The position numbers and the translations under genes are program-made. DNA of 64,000 nucleotides, from positions 1-64,000 of the forward strand of contig JAEURZ010000011.1 in assembly GCA_016788905.1 (NCBI GenBank). The letters are read 5' to 3'. The stretch's first letter is position 1; every line of letters starts with the position of its first letter. Of the stretch, positions 34,012 through 44,629 are shown piece after piece. The notes under the pieces were generated by a model. The model did no database searches. It saw nothing but the letters and a program-made list of their open reading frames with translations, and was not told the DNA's origin. This DNA is from Elusimicrobiota bacterium. GTDB taxonomy: Bacteria; Elusimicrobiota; Elusimicrobia; FEN-1173.

Positions 34012-35909
34012 CGTTTGGCTCGAAAGACCACCGCACCCAAAGGCGGGAGAGTCACATTAATGGAGTGGGAGCGCCCATGGAAGCGAACCGGTGTGGATGA
34101 GACGCCTCCCATGTTCCCTTGACCGCTTCCCCCATACAGGGGCGCGTCGCTGTTTAAAATTTCTTCCCATTCTCCCGCTGCGGGAACGCCAATGCGGTAA
34201 TTAGGACGAGGAATAGGAGTGAAATTCATGCCGATCACCAGGGCGTCTTCGATACGGTGGCCCAAACGGAGAAAGAGGAGAACGCTTTGTTCCGAATCAT
34301 TGCAATCAATCCATTGAAACCCTCGGGAATCCGCGTCCCGCTCATGGGCCGCGGGTTCGCCCCGGTAAAAAGTGTTCAAATCACGCACCCACCGGTGCAG
34401 CCCTCGGTGGGCCGGATCGTCCAGGAGATGCCAGTCCAAGCTTTGGTCGTGGTTCCATTCGCGCCATTGACCAAACTCGTCTCCCATGAAAAGAAGTTTC
34501 TTCCCAGGTTGAAGGAATTGATAGGCGAACAGCAAGCGAAGATTTGCGAATTTAGACCAATGGTCTCCAGGCATCTTGTTGATCAAGGATCCCTTACCAT
34601 GGACCACTTCGTCATGGGACAAAGGCATAATGAAGTTTTCGGAGAACGCGTAAATTTGACGGAAAGTCAGTTTGTTGTGGTGGTACTTTCTATGAACGGG
34701 GTCTTCCGCGAAATAAGAAAGGGTGTCGTGCATCCAGCCCATGTCCCATTTGACATGAAAACCCAACCCGCCCAAATGGGGAGGTCTCGTGACCATGGGC
34801 CAGGCCGTGGATTCCTCGGCCATAACCAAAACATCCGGAAAACGTTCGCCGATCTGTTCGTTCACCCGACGGAGGAAATCGATGGCGTCCAGGTTCTCCC
34901 GTCCGCCGTATTTGTTCGGAATCCATTCCCCGTTCTTTCGTGAATAATCCAAATAGAGCATGGAGGCCACGGCGTCGACGCGAAGGCCGTCCACGTGATA
35001 TTTGTCCAGCCAAAAGAGGGCGTTGGAAATGAGAAAGTTGGCGATCTCCCGTCGACCATAATTGAAGATGAAGGTTCCCCAATCTTTCTGTTCGCCGAGG
35101 CGGGGATCCGCGTGTTCGTACAGATGGGATCCGTCAAAGAGGCCGAGCCCATGGGCGTCCCGTGGGAAATGGGCTGGAACCCAATCCACGATCACTCCAA
35201 TTCCGTTTTGGTGGAGGGTGTCCATGAAAAACATGAAGTCGTCCGGAGTTCCGAACCGGCTGGTGGGAGCGAAATAACCAACCACCTGATACCCCCAAGA
35301 GCCATCAAAGGGATGTTCCGCCGGTGGAAGAAGTTCGATGTGGGTAAAGCCCATATGTTTTACGTAATCGACGAGGCGTGGGGCCAGTTCTCTGTAGGTC
35401 AGCCAGCGATTGCCCTCTTCCGGTACCCGTTGCCAGGATCCCAAGTGAACTTCGTAAATGGATTGGGGAGCTCCCAGGGATTGGACGCCTTTGCGGTTGG
35501 ACATCCACTCGTGATCGTTCCAATGGAATTTGGATAGATCCCATACCTTGGACGCACTTCGCGGGCGTATTTCAGCGGCAAAAGCGTAGGGATCGGCTTT
35601 TTCAAGACGTTGCCCTTGGTGCCGTGACCAGATCACAAATTTATATAAAGTGCCGGGACCCACATCAGGAATAAAGGTGGCCCAGACACCGGAAGAGCCC
35701 AAAACTTGCATAGAATGGGCATTTTCGTTCCATCCATTGAAATCGCCGATGACGCTCACGGCTTTGGCGTCAGGGGCCCAAACGGAAAAGCGGGTTCCTG
35801 TTTTTCCCTCGTGTGTGATCCCATGGGCACCCAGCTTGTCGTAGGTTTGGTAATGGGTCCCTTCAGAGATTAAATGAAGATCGAAATCGGAGAAGAGAGG
35901 AGTCGTCAT
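34008..35909 (-). CDS. glgB: 1,4-alpha-glucan branching enzyme
   Basis: GlgB makes alpha-1,6 branches in glucan. The 633-residue protein has an N-terminal CBM48 region ([23 protein letters not shown]) and the GH13 barrel with [61 protein letters not shown] (nucleophile), VLVMAEEST (acid/base) and [15 protein letters not shown], all diagnostic for GlgB. Length is normal for the short type with one N-terminal module. It overlaps both neighbours by four bases. Confidence 0.95.
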   Translation of the reverse strand: MTTPLFSDFDLHLISEGTHYQTYDKLGAHGITHEGKTGTRFSVWAPDAKAVSVIGDFNGWNENAHSMQVLGSSGVWATFIPDVGPGTLYKFVIWSRHQGQRLEKADPYAFAAEIRPRSASKVWDLSKFHWNDHEWMSNRKGVQSLGAPQSIYEVHLGSWQRVPEEGNRWLTYRELAPRLVDYVKHMGFTHIELLPPAEHPFDGSWGYQVVGYFAPTSRFGTPDDFMFFMDTLHQNGIGVIVDWVPAHFPRDAHGLGLFDGSHLYEHADPRLGEQKDWGTFIFNYGRREIANFLISNALFWLDKYHVDGLRVDAVASMLYLDYSRKNGEWIPNKYGGRENLDAIDFLRRVNEQIGERFPDVLVMAEESTAWPMVTRPPHLGGLGFHVKWDMGWMHDTLSYFAEDPVHRKYHHNKLTFRQIYAFSENFIMPLSHDEVVHGKGSLINKMPGDHWSKFANLRLLFAYQFLQPGKKLLFMGDEFGQWREWNHDQSLDWHLLDDPAHRGLHRWVRDLNTFYRGEPAAHERDADSRGFQWIDCNDSEQSVLLFLRLGHRIEDALVIGMNFTPIPRPNYRIGVPAAGEWEEILNSDAPLYGGSGQGNMGGVSSTPVRFHGRSHSINVTLPPLGAVVFRAKR

Positions 35910-38900
35910 TTTTTATCCAGAAAGGCGAGTAGTTTTTCCATGGGGATATAGGCCCAATTGGGGCGGTTATTGATTTCGTAATGGAGCTCATAAAAGGACT
36001 TATCCAACAAGTAAAGATTCAGGATCGAATCAAAGAGCTCGTCCTCTTCAGGAGAAAATCCTTTTCCTTCCGCGGTCTGCCGGTAGGTTTTGAGAAACGC
36101 TAAAGAGACGGCGTTTCGCCACAGCATGGCCCAGGGAACCATACGTCCCGCGATCTCCGGGCGATCCAAGGCCAATTGGGCCAAGGCCGTGTGCACGGCG
36201 TAATCAATGGAGCCCAACATACCCGCCACATCTTTTAGTGGCGATTGTTTGGCCCGCCGATCTTCCAAGGTGCGAGAGGGCTCTCCTTCGAAATCAAGGA
36301 TCACAAAGTCGTTTTCCACCCACAAGACTTGGCCCAGGTGGTAGTCCCCATGGCAACGAATGCGACCCCCAGGGAGGTTTACGGATTTTGGGGACTTCAA
36401 TCGATCCAAGAGCCGAGTCCGTTCACTGAGAACCCGATGGGCCTTGTCTCGGGCGTCTCCGGAAAGTCGTCCCAAAGCGTATTCAAGGGCCCGCAAGGAT
36501 TTCTGTGCCATGACTTTCATTTCCGTCACGGCCGAGGTCATGTCTTGAACGGTTAAGGGTTCGGGCGTGAAGGCGGTCTCTCCCTCAGGTGCGGTCGCCA
36601 ACGCCTGGTGGAGTTCCGCGGTGCGGCGGCCCAATGTGGAAGCGGCATTCATGTAGACGCCGATGGTTTCCGTAACGATGGGCGGAAGGTCTTCTTTGGC
36701 CTGGATGACGGCTTTCGGAATCTCCGGTGGTATTTCATTATCTGATCGCGTCAAAACCCGTTCGAAATAGCGTTTCAGTTCGTTCAGCGCGTGGGTCCAT
36801 CCGCTTCCTTGGTTTTCCCGTTGTTGATGGAGAATCCCAAAGGTGGAGGGTTCCTCACCCTTGGCCACGTATTCCAACATCCCGCAGGTTCTGGGAGCAT
36901 TTTTGAATTCGGTATTCTGTGTGAGGTGACGGCCAATTTCCCAGTCCGGATTAATCCCGGGGGAAAGGCGCCGGAATATTTTGAGGATAAACCGTTCTCC
37001 GTAAAGGATAGACGTGTTGCTTTGCTCGGCGGAAAGCGGAGCGATTTTAAAGGGCTTGTCCGTGTCGCGTAACACTTGAGCGAAAGCGGGGGTGACTTCC
37101 CCTCGCAAACTGCCCTTTTGGGTTTCAATTTTATGGGAAGACTCAATCGTTTCGATCCACGCGCGTCCCGCGGCATCATCTCGAGCGGCGTCATACAGAA
37201 GAGCTGGGGATTCTCCACTCCCCAATCGTGCAACAATGGAACCTGGCGCGCTTTGCACCAGAGCTGTTGCGGCCTCTCCTCGCGCGATGGCCAACGGAAT
37301 GGCGTAACGATCGGGGGCCCCCGACATGCCATCCACCGTCACCATGAGGAAAAACGTCGGTGATTCGCCCCCGACCAATTCGCCCCAATCGGTGATCCTG
37401 CAGGTCATTTGGCGACGCCCTTTGCCGGCAAACCACCGTTGACGGAAAATGAAGGCGGGCAACAGGTTGGTTTCCAAAAGTTTCTTGGACCGCCCCACGA
37501 AAAGATCTTGACCTGATTCCTTTCCAGTTGTCACCGGAAGGGCTGGGAAGTCGGTGACTTCCACGGCGCGGGTGGTGGCACTGGCGGTAGGTCGTTGAAT
37601 TTGGAACCAATAAAAAGAATGCGGACTCAGAGTGAGAAAGTAGGGAAGGTCCCCAATGGAAGGGAACTCCACCCGACCCATGAGTTCCACGGGGGTGAGG
37701 CCTTTGAATTGGGACAGGTCCAATTCCACCGGTTGAACATTCCGGGAAAGGTTGACCACGGCCAAAATCGTGTCGTTTTCGTAGCGGCGTACGTAGGCCA
37801 GAATATTCCGGTTTTGGGGGTAGATGAACTCCATGGTCCCTCGCCCAAAGACTTTATAATGCTTGCGAAGGGCAATCATGCGCCGCATCCAATTCAGCAA
37901 GGAGGAGGGGTCCCGTTCCTGGGCTTCGACGCTGATGGATTGGTATCCATAGACCGGATCCATGATGGGGGGGCAAAAGAGGCGTGCGGGATCCGCTCGG
38001 GAAAACCCAGCGTTCCGGTCCCCGGTCCATTGCATGGGGGTTCGCACACCGTTCCGGTCACCCAAAAACACGTTGTCGCCCATTCCCAACTCGTCCCCGT
38101 AATAAATGAGGGGTGTTCCAGGAAAGGAAAGCAGAATGCTGGTCAGCAATTCCAGTTGCCGTCGGCTGTGGTCCATGAGGGGCGCCAAGCGTCGGCGAAT
38201 TCCGATGTTGAGCCGCATTTGGGGATCGTTGGCATACTCGTCATACATGTAGTCTCGTTCTTCGTCCGTTACCATTTCCAAGGTCAATTCGTCGTGGTTG
38301 CGAAGGAAAATGGCCCACTGGCAATTGGGAGGGATTTCCGGTGTTTGCCGGATGATTTCTGTGATGGGGTGGCGGTCTTCCTGGCGGAGGGCCATGAACA
38401 GCCGCGGCATGAGGGGGAAATGAAACGCCATATGGCACTCGTCCCCGTCGCCATAATAGGCCCGCACATCCGCGGGCCACTGATTGGCTTCAGCCAAAAA
38501 CATTCTGTCTTTGTATCGTCGATCCATTTCCTTCCGAAGCCTCTTCAGAATTTTGTGTGTCTCGGGCAGGTTTTCACAGGACGTCCCATCTCGCTCAATG
38601 AGGTAGGGCACCGCGTCCAATCGGACTCCGTCCACCCCCGCGTCCAGCCAGAACCGCATCGTCTTCATGACGGCGCGAACCACTTGGGGGTTATCGAAAT
38701 TGAGGTCGGGCTGGTGGTGGAAAAAACGGTGCCAATAATAGGCCTTGGCCACCGGGTCCCACGTCCAATTGGATTTTTCACTGTCCGTGAAAATAATGCG
38801 GGCTTCTTTATAGAGTTGGTCCGTGTCACTCCACACATAAAAATTTCGCGCGGCGGAGCCGGGAGCGGCTTTTCGGGCGGCCTGGAACCACGGATGCTGA

Positions 38901-39268
38901 TCCGATGTGTGATTGACAACCAATTCGGTGATGACGCGGATGCCCCGTTTATGGGTTTCTTTAATGAAATTGCGAAAATCTTTCATGGTCCCGTAGGTGG
39001 GGTGGATGTTCTCGTAATCGGAAATGTCGTAACCATCATCTTTTAGGGGGGAAGGGTAAAAGGGAAGTAGCCAAAGGCAATTCACGCCCAGGCTTTGGAA
39101 ATAATCAAGTTTTTGAATCAGACCCGGGAAGTCCCCTACCCCGTCGTCGTTGGAATCAAAAAACGATTTGACGTGGATTTCGTAAATAATGGCGTCTTTA
39201 TACCACATGGGTTCGGACGTCAGGGGGACTTTCTTAACTTTTTCTTTTCCGGGTTTTTTGGGGCTCAT
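35906..39268 (-). CDS. treS: Trehalose synthase / maltokinase fusion
   Basis: This is a 1120-residue bifunctional protein. Residues about 15-560 are a GH13 trehalose synthase that interconverts trehalose and maltose: [39 protein letters not shown] (Asp), FLAEANQWP (Glu), [12 protein letters not shown] (Asp). Residues about 600-1120 are a maltokinase (Pep2/Mak) making maltose-1-phosphate with [14 protein letters not shown] at its start, [12 protein letters not shown] catalytic loop and ILDFEGEP metal-binding segment. Such fusions are known in GlgE-pathway bacteria. The stop of glgE overlaps its start by four bases. No kinase gene is needed elsewhere for the route. Confidence 0.95.
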   Translation of the reverse strand: MSPKKPGKEKVKKVPLTSEPMWYKDAIIYEIHVKSFFDSNDDGVGDFPGLIQKLDYFQSLGVNCLWLLPFYPSPLKDDGYDISDYENIHPTYGTMKDFRNFIKETHKRGIRVITELVVNHTSDQHPWFQAARKAAPGSAARNFYVWSDTDQLYKEARIIFTDSEKSNWTWDPVAKAYYWHRFFHHQPDLNFDNPQVVRAVMKTMRFWLDAGVDGVRLDAVPYLIERDGTSCENLPETHKILKRLRKEMDRRYKDRMFLAEANQWPADVRAYYGDGDECHMAFHFPLMPRLFMALRQEDRHPITEIIRQTPEIPPNCQWAIFLRNHDELTLEMVTDEERDYMYDEYANDPQMRLNIGIRRRLAPLMDHSRRQLELLTSILLSFPGTPLIYYGDELGMGDNVFLGDRNGVRTPMQWTGDRNAGFSRADPARLFCPPIMDPVYGYQSISVEAQERDPSSLLNWMRRMIALRKHYKVFGRGTMEFIYPQNRNILAYVRRYENDTILAVVNLSRNVQPVELDLSQFKGLTPVELMGRVEFPSIGDLPYFLTLSPHSFYWFQIQRPTASATTRAVEVTDFPALPVTTGKESGQDLFVGRSKKLLETNLLPAFIFRQRWFAGKGRRQMTCRITDWGELVGGESPTFFLMVTVDGMSGAPDRYAIPLAIARGEAATALVQSAPGSIVARLGSGESPALLYDAARDDAAGRAWIETIESSHKIETQKGSLRGEVTPAFAQVLRDTDKPFKIAPLSAEQSNTSILYGERFILKIFRRLSPGINPDWEIGRHLTQNTEFKNAPRTCGMLEYVAKGEEPSTFGILHQQRENQGSGWTHALNELKRYFERVLTRSDNEIPPEIPKAVIQAKEDLPPIVTETIGVYMNAASTLGRRTAELHQALATAPEGETAFTPEPLTVQDMTSAVTEMKVMAQKSLRALEYALGRLSGDARDKAHRVLSERTRLLDRLKSPKSVNLPGGRIRCHGDYHLGQVLWVENDFVILDFEGEPSRTLEDRRAKQSPLKDVAGMLGSIDYAVHTALAQLALDRPEIAGRMVPWAMLWRNAVSLAFLKTYRQTAEGKGFSPEEDELFDSILNLYLLDKSFYELHYEINNRPNWAYIPMEKLLAFLDKK

Positions 39269-41289
39269 AGGAAATAGTCAAAGTCCTTTTCGGTTTTTAT
39301 TTTTCGACGTAAACGAAAAATGTGGACGGGAGTCGCCGCGGGATCCAACCGGATGTAGTTTCGATCGCCGTGCCAGAAATAGCGGGCATCGCTCACCAGA
39401 TCGTGGACCTGGTAGGATTCTCCCGCCGAAAGGCCCCACTCCGCTGTGGGCAGCGTGACCCATCCCGATTGGGGCGTATAGGGGTCCAGATTGACGACCG
39501 TCAGCAATAGATTGGTCCCATCCGTGTTGGATTTGCTGTAGGCCAAGAGGCTTTCGTTATCAATGGGATGAAAACGAAGCCCTCCGTTCGACTGGAGCGC
39601 GGGGTTCACCCGGCGAATGGCGTTCACGTGCGCAATGAAATCCCGGAGGGGGTCCCCTTGATTCAGGTCCCAATAACGCACCTGGTATTTCTCAGAGTTG
39701 AGGTATTCTTCGGTTCCATGGATGGCGGCGTTTTCCGCCAATTCAAACACGGGTCCATAAATGCCGTAAGTGGCCCCCAAAGTGGCCGCCAGGGCAAAGC
39801 GAATTTGATGGGCCGGACGCCCACCGGTTTGCAAATATTCGTGCAGAATGTCAGGTGTGTTCGCGAACAGGTTGGGGCGAAGGTACTCCCGCACCGATGT
39901 TTGGGTGAGTTCTGTGAAGTAGTCCGTGAGCTCTTTTTTTGTATTTCGCCAGGTAAAATACGTGTAAGACTGGGAAAAACCGCTTTTAGCCAAAAATTTG
40001 AGAACGGGAGGTCGGGTGAAGGCTTCCGCCAGAAAGACCGAATCGGGGTAATCCTTTCGGACTTCCGCGATGACCCATTCCCAAAAGGGGAACGGCTTTG
40101 TGTGGGGATTGTCCACGCGAAAGACGCGCACGCCGCGCGCGGCCCAAAAAGTGAAGACGCTTTTTAGCTCTTCCCACAAAGCTTGCCAGGCGTCGCACTC
40201 GAAATTGAGCGGATAGATGTCTTGATATTTTTTCGGGGGGTTTTCGGCGTATTTGATGGTGTTGTCAGGTCGATGGCTAAACCATTCGGGGTGTTCCTTG
40301 ACGTAGGGATGGTCTGGGGAACATTGAAAAGCAATGTCGAGCGCCAACTCAAGCTTTAAGCGTTTGGCCTCGGCCACGAGAGCATCAAAATCGGCCAAAG
40401 TTCCTAGATCAGGATGAACGGATTTATGTCCACCGGCAGAACCACCGATGGCCCAGGGGCTCCCAGGATCTTTTGGGCCTGGGTTCAACGTGTTGTTGGG
40501 CCCTTTACGAAAACTTTTCCCGATCGGGTGGATGGGGGGGAGATACACCACATCAAACCCCATGTCGGCCACGTAAGAAAGTCGATCTTTACAATCTTTC
40601 AGAGTGCCGGCCCGGCCAGGGATGGTGGATGTGGATCGAGGAAACATTTCATACCACGCCCCGTAGGCGGCCCGGGGTCGTTCGACCAATACCTGGTAAA
40701 TCGTTTGGGCCCGTGCGGCCCCTCGCCGCTCGGAACACCGAAACATGGCGGCCGCTAAGGTGGGATCTTCCGCTGCCATTCTCCCTGCTTCCGGGGACGC
40801 GGCGTTCCTCAATTGATGGGTTTTTTCTTTAAAAAGCGTGGCTTCCGAAAGAGAAGGCTTTTTTGAAACCCGTTCCATCATCCGGGCTCCTTCTTCCAAC
40901 ACCAAGGCCACGTCTTGCCCCGCTTCCACCTTCTTGCTCAGTTCCTTTCGCCATGAAAGGAAAGGGTCAATCCACGCTTCGATTGTGTATTCATAGCGGC
41001 CCATCGTATCGACAACAAAAGAAGCGTCCCAAATATCGGTTCCTGGCCCGCGGAGGACCATGGGGATCTCTTTCCATGGGGACTCCCCTTTTTTTCTCCA
41101 CTGGAGAACCGCGGTTAAGGTGTCGTGCCCGTCCGCGTGAATGAACCCCGAGACACCAACGCTGTCCCCCGTGACGCGCTTAATGGGGAACCGTCCGTTG
41201 TCGACTTGGGGTCGAACGTTCTCAATAACGACGCGAGAAAAAGCGGATGGGATGCTTGCTGGGGAAATAGTCTTTTTTGAACGGTTCAT
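39265..41289 (-). CDS. glgE: Alpha-1,4-glucan:maltose-1-phosphate maltosyltransferase
   Basis: GlgE extends alpha-glucan by maltosyl units from maltose-1-phosphate. The 674-residue protein has the N-terminal all-beta domain with [20 protein letters not shown], the helical insert, and a GH13 barrel containing [46 protein letters not shown] (nucleophile Asp), [10 protein letters not shown] (acid/base Glu) and [16 protein letters not shown], all hallmark GlgE sequence. It lies directly upstream of the fusion that makes its donor substrate, with a 4-nt overlap. Confidence 0.96.
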   Translation of the reverse strand: MNRSKKTISPASIPSAFSRVVIENVRPQVDNGRFPIKRVTGDSVGVSGFIHADGHDTLTAVLQWRKKGESPWKEIPMVLRGPGTDIWDASFVVDTMGRYEYTIEAWIDPFLSWRKELSKKVEAGQDVALVLEEGARMMERVSKKPSLSEATLFKEKTHQLRNAASPEAGRMAAEDPTLAAAMFRCSERRGAARAQTIYQVLVERPRAAYGAWYEMFPRSTSTIPGRAGTLKDCKDRLSYVADMGFDVVYLPPIHPIGKSFRKGPNNTLNPGPKDPGSPWAIGGSAGGHKSVHPDLGTLADFDALVAEAKRLKLELALDIAFQCSPDHPYVKEHPEWFSHRPDNTIKYAENPPKKYQDIYPLNFECDAWQALWEELKSVFTFWAARGVRVFRVDNPHTKPFPFWEWVIAEVRKDYPDSVFLAEAFTRPPVLKFLAKSGFSQSYTYFTWRNTKKELTDYFTELTQTSVREYLRPNLFANTPDILHEYLQTGGRPAHQIRFALAATLGATYGIYGPVFELAENAAIHGTEEYLNSEKYQVRYWDLNQGDPLRDFIAHVNAIRRVNPALQSNGGLRFHPIDNESLLAYSKSNTDGTNLLLTVVNLDPYTPQSGWVTLPTAEWGLSAGESYQVHDLVSDARYFWHGDRNYIRLDPAATPVHIFRLRRKIKTEKDFDYFL

Positions 41290-43427
41290 CTTATGGTGGC
41301 CCTCCGACTCATTTTAACCGCACGAACCGCCACGAACGTACGCCCGCGCAACTCGAATTTGGCACCGGGCCTAAGCAGGAGCGGAGTGTTTTTGCTTTCG
41401 GCGGTGTCCAGCACGCACTCCCATCTGTGTCCCGGTTTGGGAGGAGGTGGGGTGAACGGTATTGTTTCGTGATGAGCGTTCAGTAAAAGAAGGAAGGTTT
41501 GATCCACACGCCGTGTCCCCTCTTCGTCCACATCCGAGATGCTGTCTCCAGCCAGCTGCACACCGAAACACTTGGCAAACCCCTGGGACCAGCTTTCGTC
41601 CGTCATTTCTTCACCGGATGGGTCTAACCATAGTATATCTTTAGCATCCCGTCCACGGATCGGCTTGCCTTGGAAGAAATTGTGGCGCTGAAAAATGGCG
41701 TGGCGTCGACAGAGACCGGACACCCTTTTCGTGAATTCCAGGAGTTCTTTTTGGGTAGGGTCCAAGTCCCAATTCACCCAACTGATTTCGTTGTCTTGGC
41801 AATAGGCGTTGTTGTTCCCCCCTTGGGTTCGGCCCATTTCGTCCCCCGCGACCAGCATGGCGACCCCCTGCGACAAAAAGAGGGTGGATAATAGGTTGCG
41901 CTTTTGGCGTTCCCGAAGGGCTAAAACAGCCGGGTCCTCCGTGGGACCTTCGGCTCCGCAGTTCCAACTCCGATTGTGGTCTTCCCCATCGCGGTTGCCT
42001 TCTCCGTTGGCCTCGTTGTGTTTATCGTTGTAGCTGACCAGGTCGTTGAGAGTAAATCCGTCATGGGCCGTGATGAAATTGATGCTGGCGTACGGGCGCC
42101 GACCGCTTTGTTCGTACAAATCGCTGGATCCCGCAATTCGCGTGGCGAATTCGGAGAGGACCCCCCCATCCCCCTTCCAGAAACTCCGAACGGAATCGCG
42201 GTATTTTCCGTTCCACTCGGTCCATCCCACAGGGAAATTGCCGACCTGATAGCCCCCCTGACCCAGATCCCAGGGTTCCGCAATTAATTTGACCTGGGAA
42301 ATGACGGGGTCTTGGTGAATGATGTCAAAGAAAGCCCCCAATTTATCCACTTCGTGCAGTTCCCGAGCCAGGGCGCTGGCCAGATCGAAGCGGAATCCGT
42401 CCACGTGCATTTCGGTCACCCAATAACGAAGGCTGTCCATGATCATTTGCAAGACCCGTGGGTGAGTCATGTTGAGCGTGTTGCCGCAGCCCGTGTAGTC
42501 CATGCAATAACGTTTGTCTTCCGTGAGACGGTAATAGGCGGCGTTGTCAATCCCCCTCAGGGAAAGGGTGGGGCCCAGATGGCTCCCTTCCGCTGTGTGG
42601 TTATAGACGACATCCAAAATGACCTCGATTCCTTCTTCGTGGAGGGCCCGAACCATGTTTTTGAATTCCCGTATGGAATCCACCGCGTTGGCGGCGGCCG
42701 CGTATCTTGGGTCGGGAGCGAAAAAAGCCAGAGTGTTGTAGCCCCAGTAATTGCTCAATCCCTTTTCCACCAAGTGTCGATCGTTCGCGTGGTGATGCAC
42801 AGGCATTAATTCAACAGCGGTCACGCCAAGCTCTTTGAGATGTTTAATGACGGGTTCTGTGGAAAGGGCCGCGTAGGTCCCTCGAAGTTTTTCAGGCACA
42901 TCGGGGTGAAGCTTTGTAAAGCCTTTAACGTGCAATTCGTAAATAAGCGTTTTGTGCCATGGGGTTCGAGGCGCTGTGTCGTTGCCCCAAGTGAAGGCCG
43001 TGTCGGCCACCGCGGCCAGGGGAGCAAAGGCGGCGTTATCCCGGTCGTCCATGGACAGGTCGGCTTCGGGGTCGCCGATCCTGTAGCCAAACATTTCGTC
43101 GGACCATGTGACGGGACGGGCCACGGCTTTGGCGTAGGGGTCCATGACAATTTTAGCGGGATTAAATCGATGGCCTTGGGTCGGATCGTAGGGGCCATGG
43201 ACCCGGTAGCCGTACAACTGTCCAGGCCGCAGGTCCGGAAGGTAAATGTGCCACGCCATATCGGTGCGGGCGGTGAGGGGGATTCGTTCGGATTCCACCT
43301 TCGCGTCCACAGAGTCAAAGAGGCAAAGCTCCACTTTGGTGGCGTTTTCAGAGAAGAGAGAGAAGTTGACCCCGCGTCCGTCCCAGTTCGCGCCGAGAGG
43401 GTAGGGTTGTCCGGGTTTTATTGGCAT
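41286..43427 (-). CDS. glgX: Glycogen debranching enzyme (isoamylase type)
   Basis: GlgX cleaves alpha-1,6 branches. The 713-residue protein opens with [33 protein letters not shown] (CBM48). It continues with [59 protein letters not shown] (nucleophile), [20 protein letters not shown] (Glu) and [21 protein letters not shown], all typical of GlgX/TreX. The ATG at 43427 is the first gene start of the operon, facing the divergent LacI-family gene. Debranching would supply linear chains for TreY. Confidence 0.95.
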   Translation of the reverse strand: MPIKPGQPYPLGANWDGRGVNFSLFSENATKVELCLFDSVDAKVESERIPLTARTDMAWHIYLPDLRPGQLYGYRVHGPYDPTQGHRFNPAKIVMDPYAKAVARPVTWSDEMFGYRIGDPEADLSMDDRDNAAFAPLAAVADTAFTWGNDTAPRTPWHKTLIYELHVKGFTKLHPDVPEKLRGTYAALSTEPVIKHLKELGVTAVELMPVHHHANDRHLVEKGLSNYWGYNTLAFFAPDPRYAAAANAVDSIREFKNMVRALHEEGIEVILDVVYNHTAEGSHLGPTLSLRGIDNAAYYRLTEDKRYCMDYTGCGNTLNMTHPRVLQMIMDSLRYWVTEMHVDGFRFDLASALARELHEVDKLGAFFDIIHQDPVISQVKLIAEPWDLGQGGYQVGNFPVGWTEWNGKYRDSVRSFWKGDGGVLSEFATRIAGSSDLYEQSGRRPYASINFITAHDGFTLNDLVSYNDKHNEANGEGNRDGEDHNRSWNCGAEGPTEDPAVLALRERQKRNLLSTLFLSQGVAMLVAGDEMGRTQGGNNNAYCQDNEISWVNWDLDPTQKELLEFTKRVSGLCRRHAIFQRHNFFQGKPIRGRDAKDILWLDPSGEEMTDESWSQGFAKCFGVQLAGDSISDVDEEGTRRVDQTFLLLLNAHHETIPFTPPPPKPGHRWECVLDTAESKNTPLLLRPGAKFELRGRTFVAVRAVKMSRRATIR

Positions 43428-43476
43428 GGTGGTGTTCCTATGAGTGAATTGGTTCCCAAATAAAGAAGAGGGAATC

Positions 43477-43511
43477 TGCTGAATTGCAGCATGATAGCAT
43501 CCGCTGAGCGG
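43477..43511. promoter_or_regulatory. Candidate operator dyads and -10 element in the glgX-lacI divergent region
   Basis: TGCTG-AATTG-CAGCA at 43477-43491 is a perfect inverted repeat, and CCGCT-G-AGCGG at 43501-43511 is another. Between them, on the minus strand, TATCAT (43491-43496) matches a -10 box for glgX at five of six bases. A LacI-family repressor binding the first dyad would cover the presumed glgX start site. Neither dyad has the central CG usual for this family, so the assignment is tentative. Confidence 0.35.
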
Positions 43512-43543
43512 AAATAGTGGAGTCGTTTAGAATAGGGGTGCGG

Positions 43544-43573
43544 TTGACAGAGTCGTGAAGTTATGAGAATATA
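43544..43573 (+). promoter_or_regulatory. Possible promoter of the LacI-family gene
   Basis: A perfect -35 box TTGACA stands at 43544-43549. The -10 is poor: GAATAT/AATATA at 43567-43573 with 17-18 bp spacing. GAGGAG seven bases before the ATG at 43604 supplies the ribosome-binding site. Confidence 0.35.
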
Positions 43574-43603
43574 TGCCCACGAGGGCACAAGAGGAGCTCG
43601 TGT

Positions 43604-44629
43604 ATGGCGCGCACGCTTGAAGAAATGGCTCAGATTTTAGGGATCTCCCGTCGATCTATCTCACGGTTTCTCCAAGGGAAGGGATATCTCTCCAAAGGGA
43701 ATCGGGAGGTCATTTCCGCCTTTCTCAGGAAAGAAGCCTACTACCCGAACGTGTTAGGGGCTCGATTGGCCGCTCACCATGTCCCTGTCCTGGGGGTTGT
43801 CTTTCCCCGGTTTGAACAACAAGATGGAGGATTCTACGTTTTTTCCATCTTGAAGGGAATTTGGCAGGCGGCCCAGAAGGCCGGAATGCAGGTGATGCAG
43901 TTCAGTCAGTCTCCCTTCCAAGAAGAGGAGTCCCTTCGCATCGTTAAATCAAAATTGGCAGGGGGGTTGCTTTTCGTCTCTCCCAATGAGGGGGACAGGC
44001 CCCTCTTCCGAACGCTGAAGCGGGAAGGGATTGCGTGTGTGGTTTTAAGCGCCACGATTCCCGGGGTGGAAAGCTTTGTTTCGGATAATAGGGGGGGGGC
44101 GCGGGAAGCGGTTCGTCATTTGATCCGCCAAGGAAATAAGCGCATTGCTTTTTTACATGGCAAGGCGGGCTGGAGTGAAGCGGAAGACCGTTTCGTCGGT
44201 TACCGGGAAGCGTTGAAGGAGGGGGGGCTGCGATTTGACCCGAAAGGGGTGCAGTATGGGTACTTCTCCATCGAGGGAGGGGAAGAATCAACCGATCGCC
44301 TCTTGGGAGGGACGTTTCGCCCGGACGCGGTCTTTGCAGCGAACGACCTGATGGCGATCGGTGCCGTGCGGGCGATTCGAAAGCGCGGGCTGCAAATCCC
44401 AGGGGACGTTTGCCTCATCGGTTACGACGATATCCCGTTTTGCGGTTTATCCATTTTGGAGCCGACACTCAGTTCGATGGCGCAACCGTTTGGCCCGATG
44501 GCGGAGGATGCGGCGGCCTGTTTGGTGGGGTTAATTCAAAAACAGTCTCTCAAACGGGGAGGGGCGGTTCATTCTTACGCACCAGAACTTGTTGTGCGTG
44601 GATCCTCTCTTCGGGTGTCAAAAAGTTAA
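43604..44629 (+). CDS. LacI-family transcriptional regulator
   Basis: The 341-residue protein has an N-terminal LacI helix-turn-helix (TLEEMAQILGISRRSISRFLQGKGYLS) and hinge helix (PNVLGARLAAHH). A periplasmic-binding-protein-like effector domain follows, with VLGVVFPRF, GYREALKEGG, FAANDLMAIGAVRAIRKRGLQIPGDVCLIGYDDIPF. The effector is probably a sugar or glycoside. It is divergent from the six-gene glucan/trehalose operon and convergent with the GH35 gene, so either or both are likely targets. Its last 12 bp overlap the GH35 gene end. Confidence 0.93.
   Translation: MARTLEEMAQILGISRRSISRFLQGKGYLSKGNREVISAFLRKEAYYPNVLGARLAAHHVPVLGVVFPRFEQQDGGFYVFSILKGIWQAAQKAGMQVMQFSQSPFQEEESLRIVKSKLAGGLLFVSPNEGDRPLFRTLKREGIACVVLSATIPGVESFVSDNRGGAREAVRHLIRQGNKRIAFLHGKAGWSEAEDRFVGYREALKEGGLRFDPKGVQYGYFSIEGGEESTDRLLGGTFRPDAVFAANDLMAIGAVRAIRKRGLQIPGDVCLIGYDDIPFCGLSILEPTLSSMAQPFGPMAEDAAACLVGLIQKQSLKRGGAVHSYAPELVVRGSSLRVSKS

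Noticed and set aside
37595-39046. A 483-codon open frame antisense to the trehalose-synthase part of treS
   Set aside because: It lies wholly within a strongly conserved GH13 gene, has no recognisable domain or ribosome-binding site, and long antisense frames are expected in GC-rich coding sequence.
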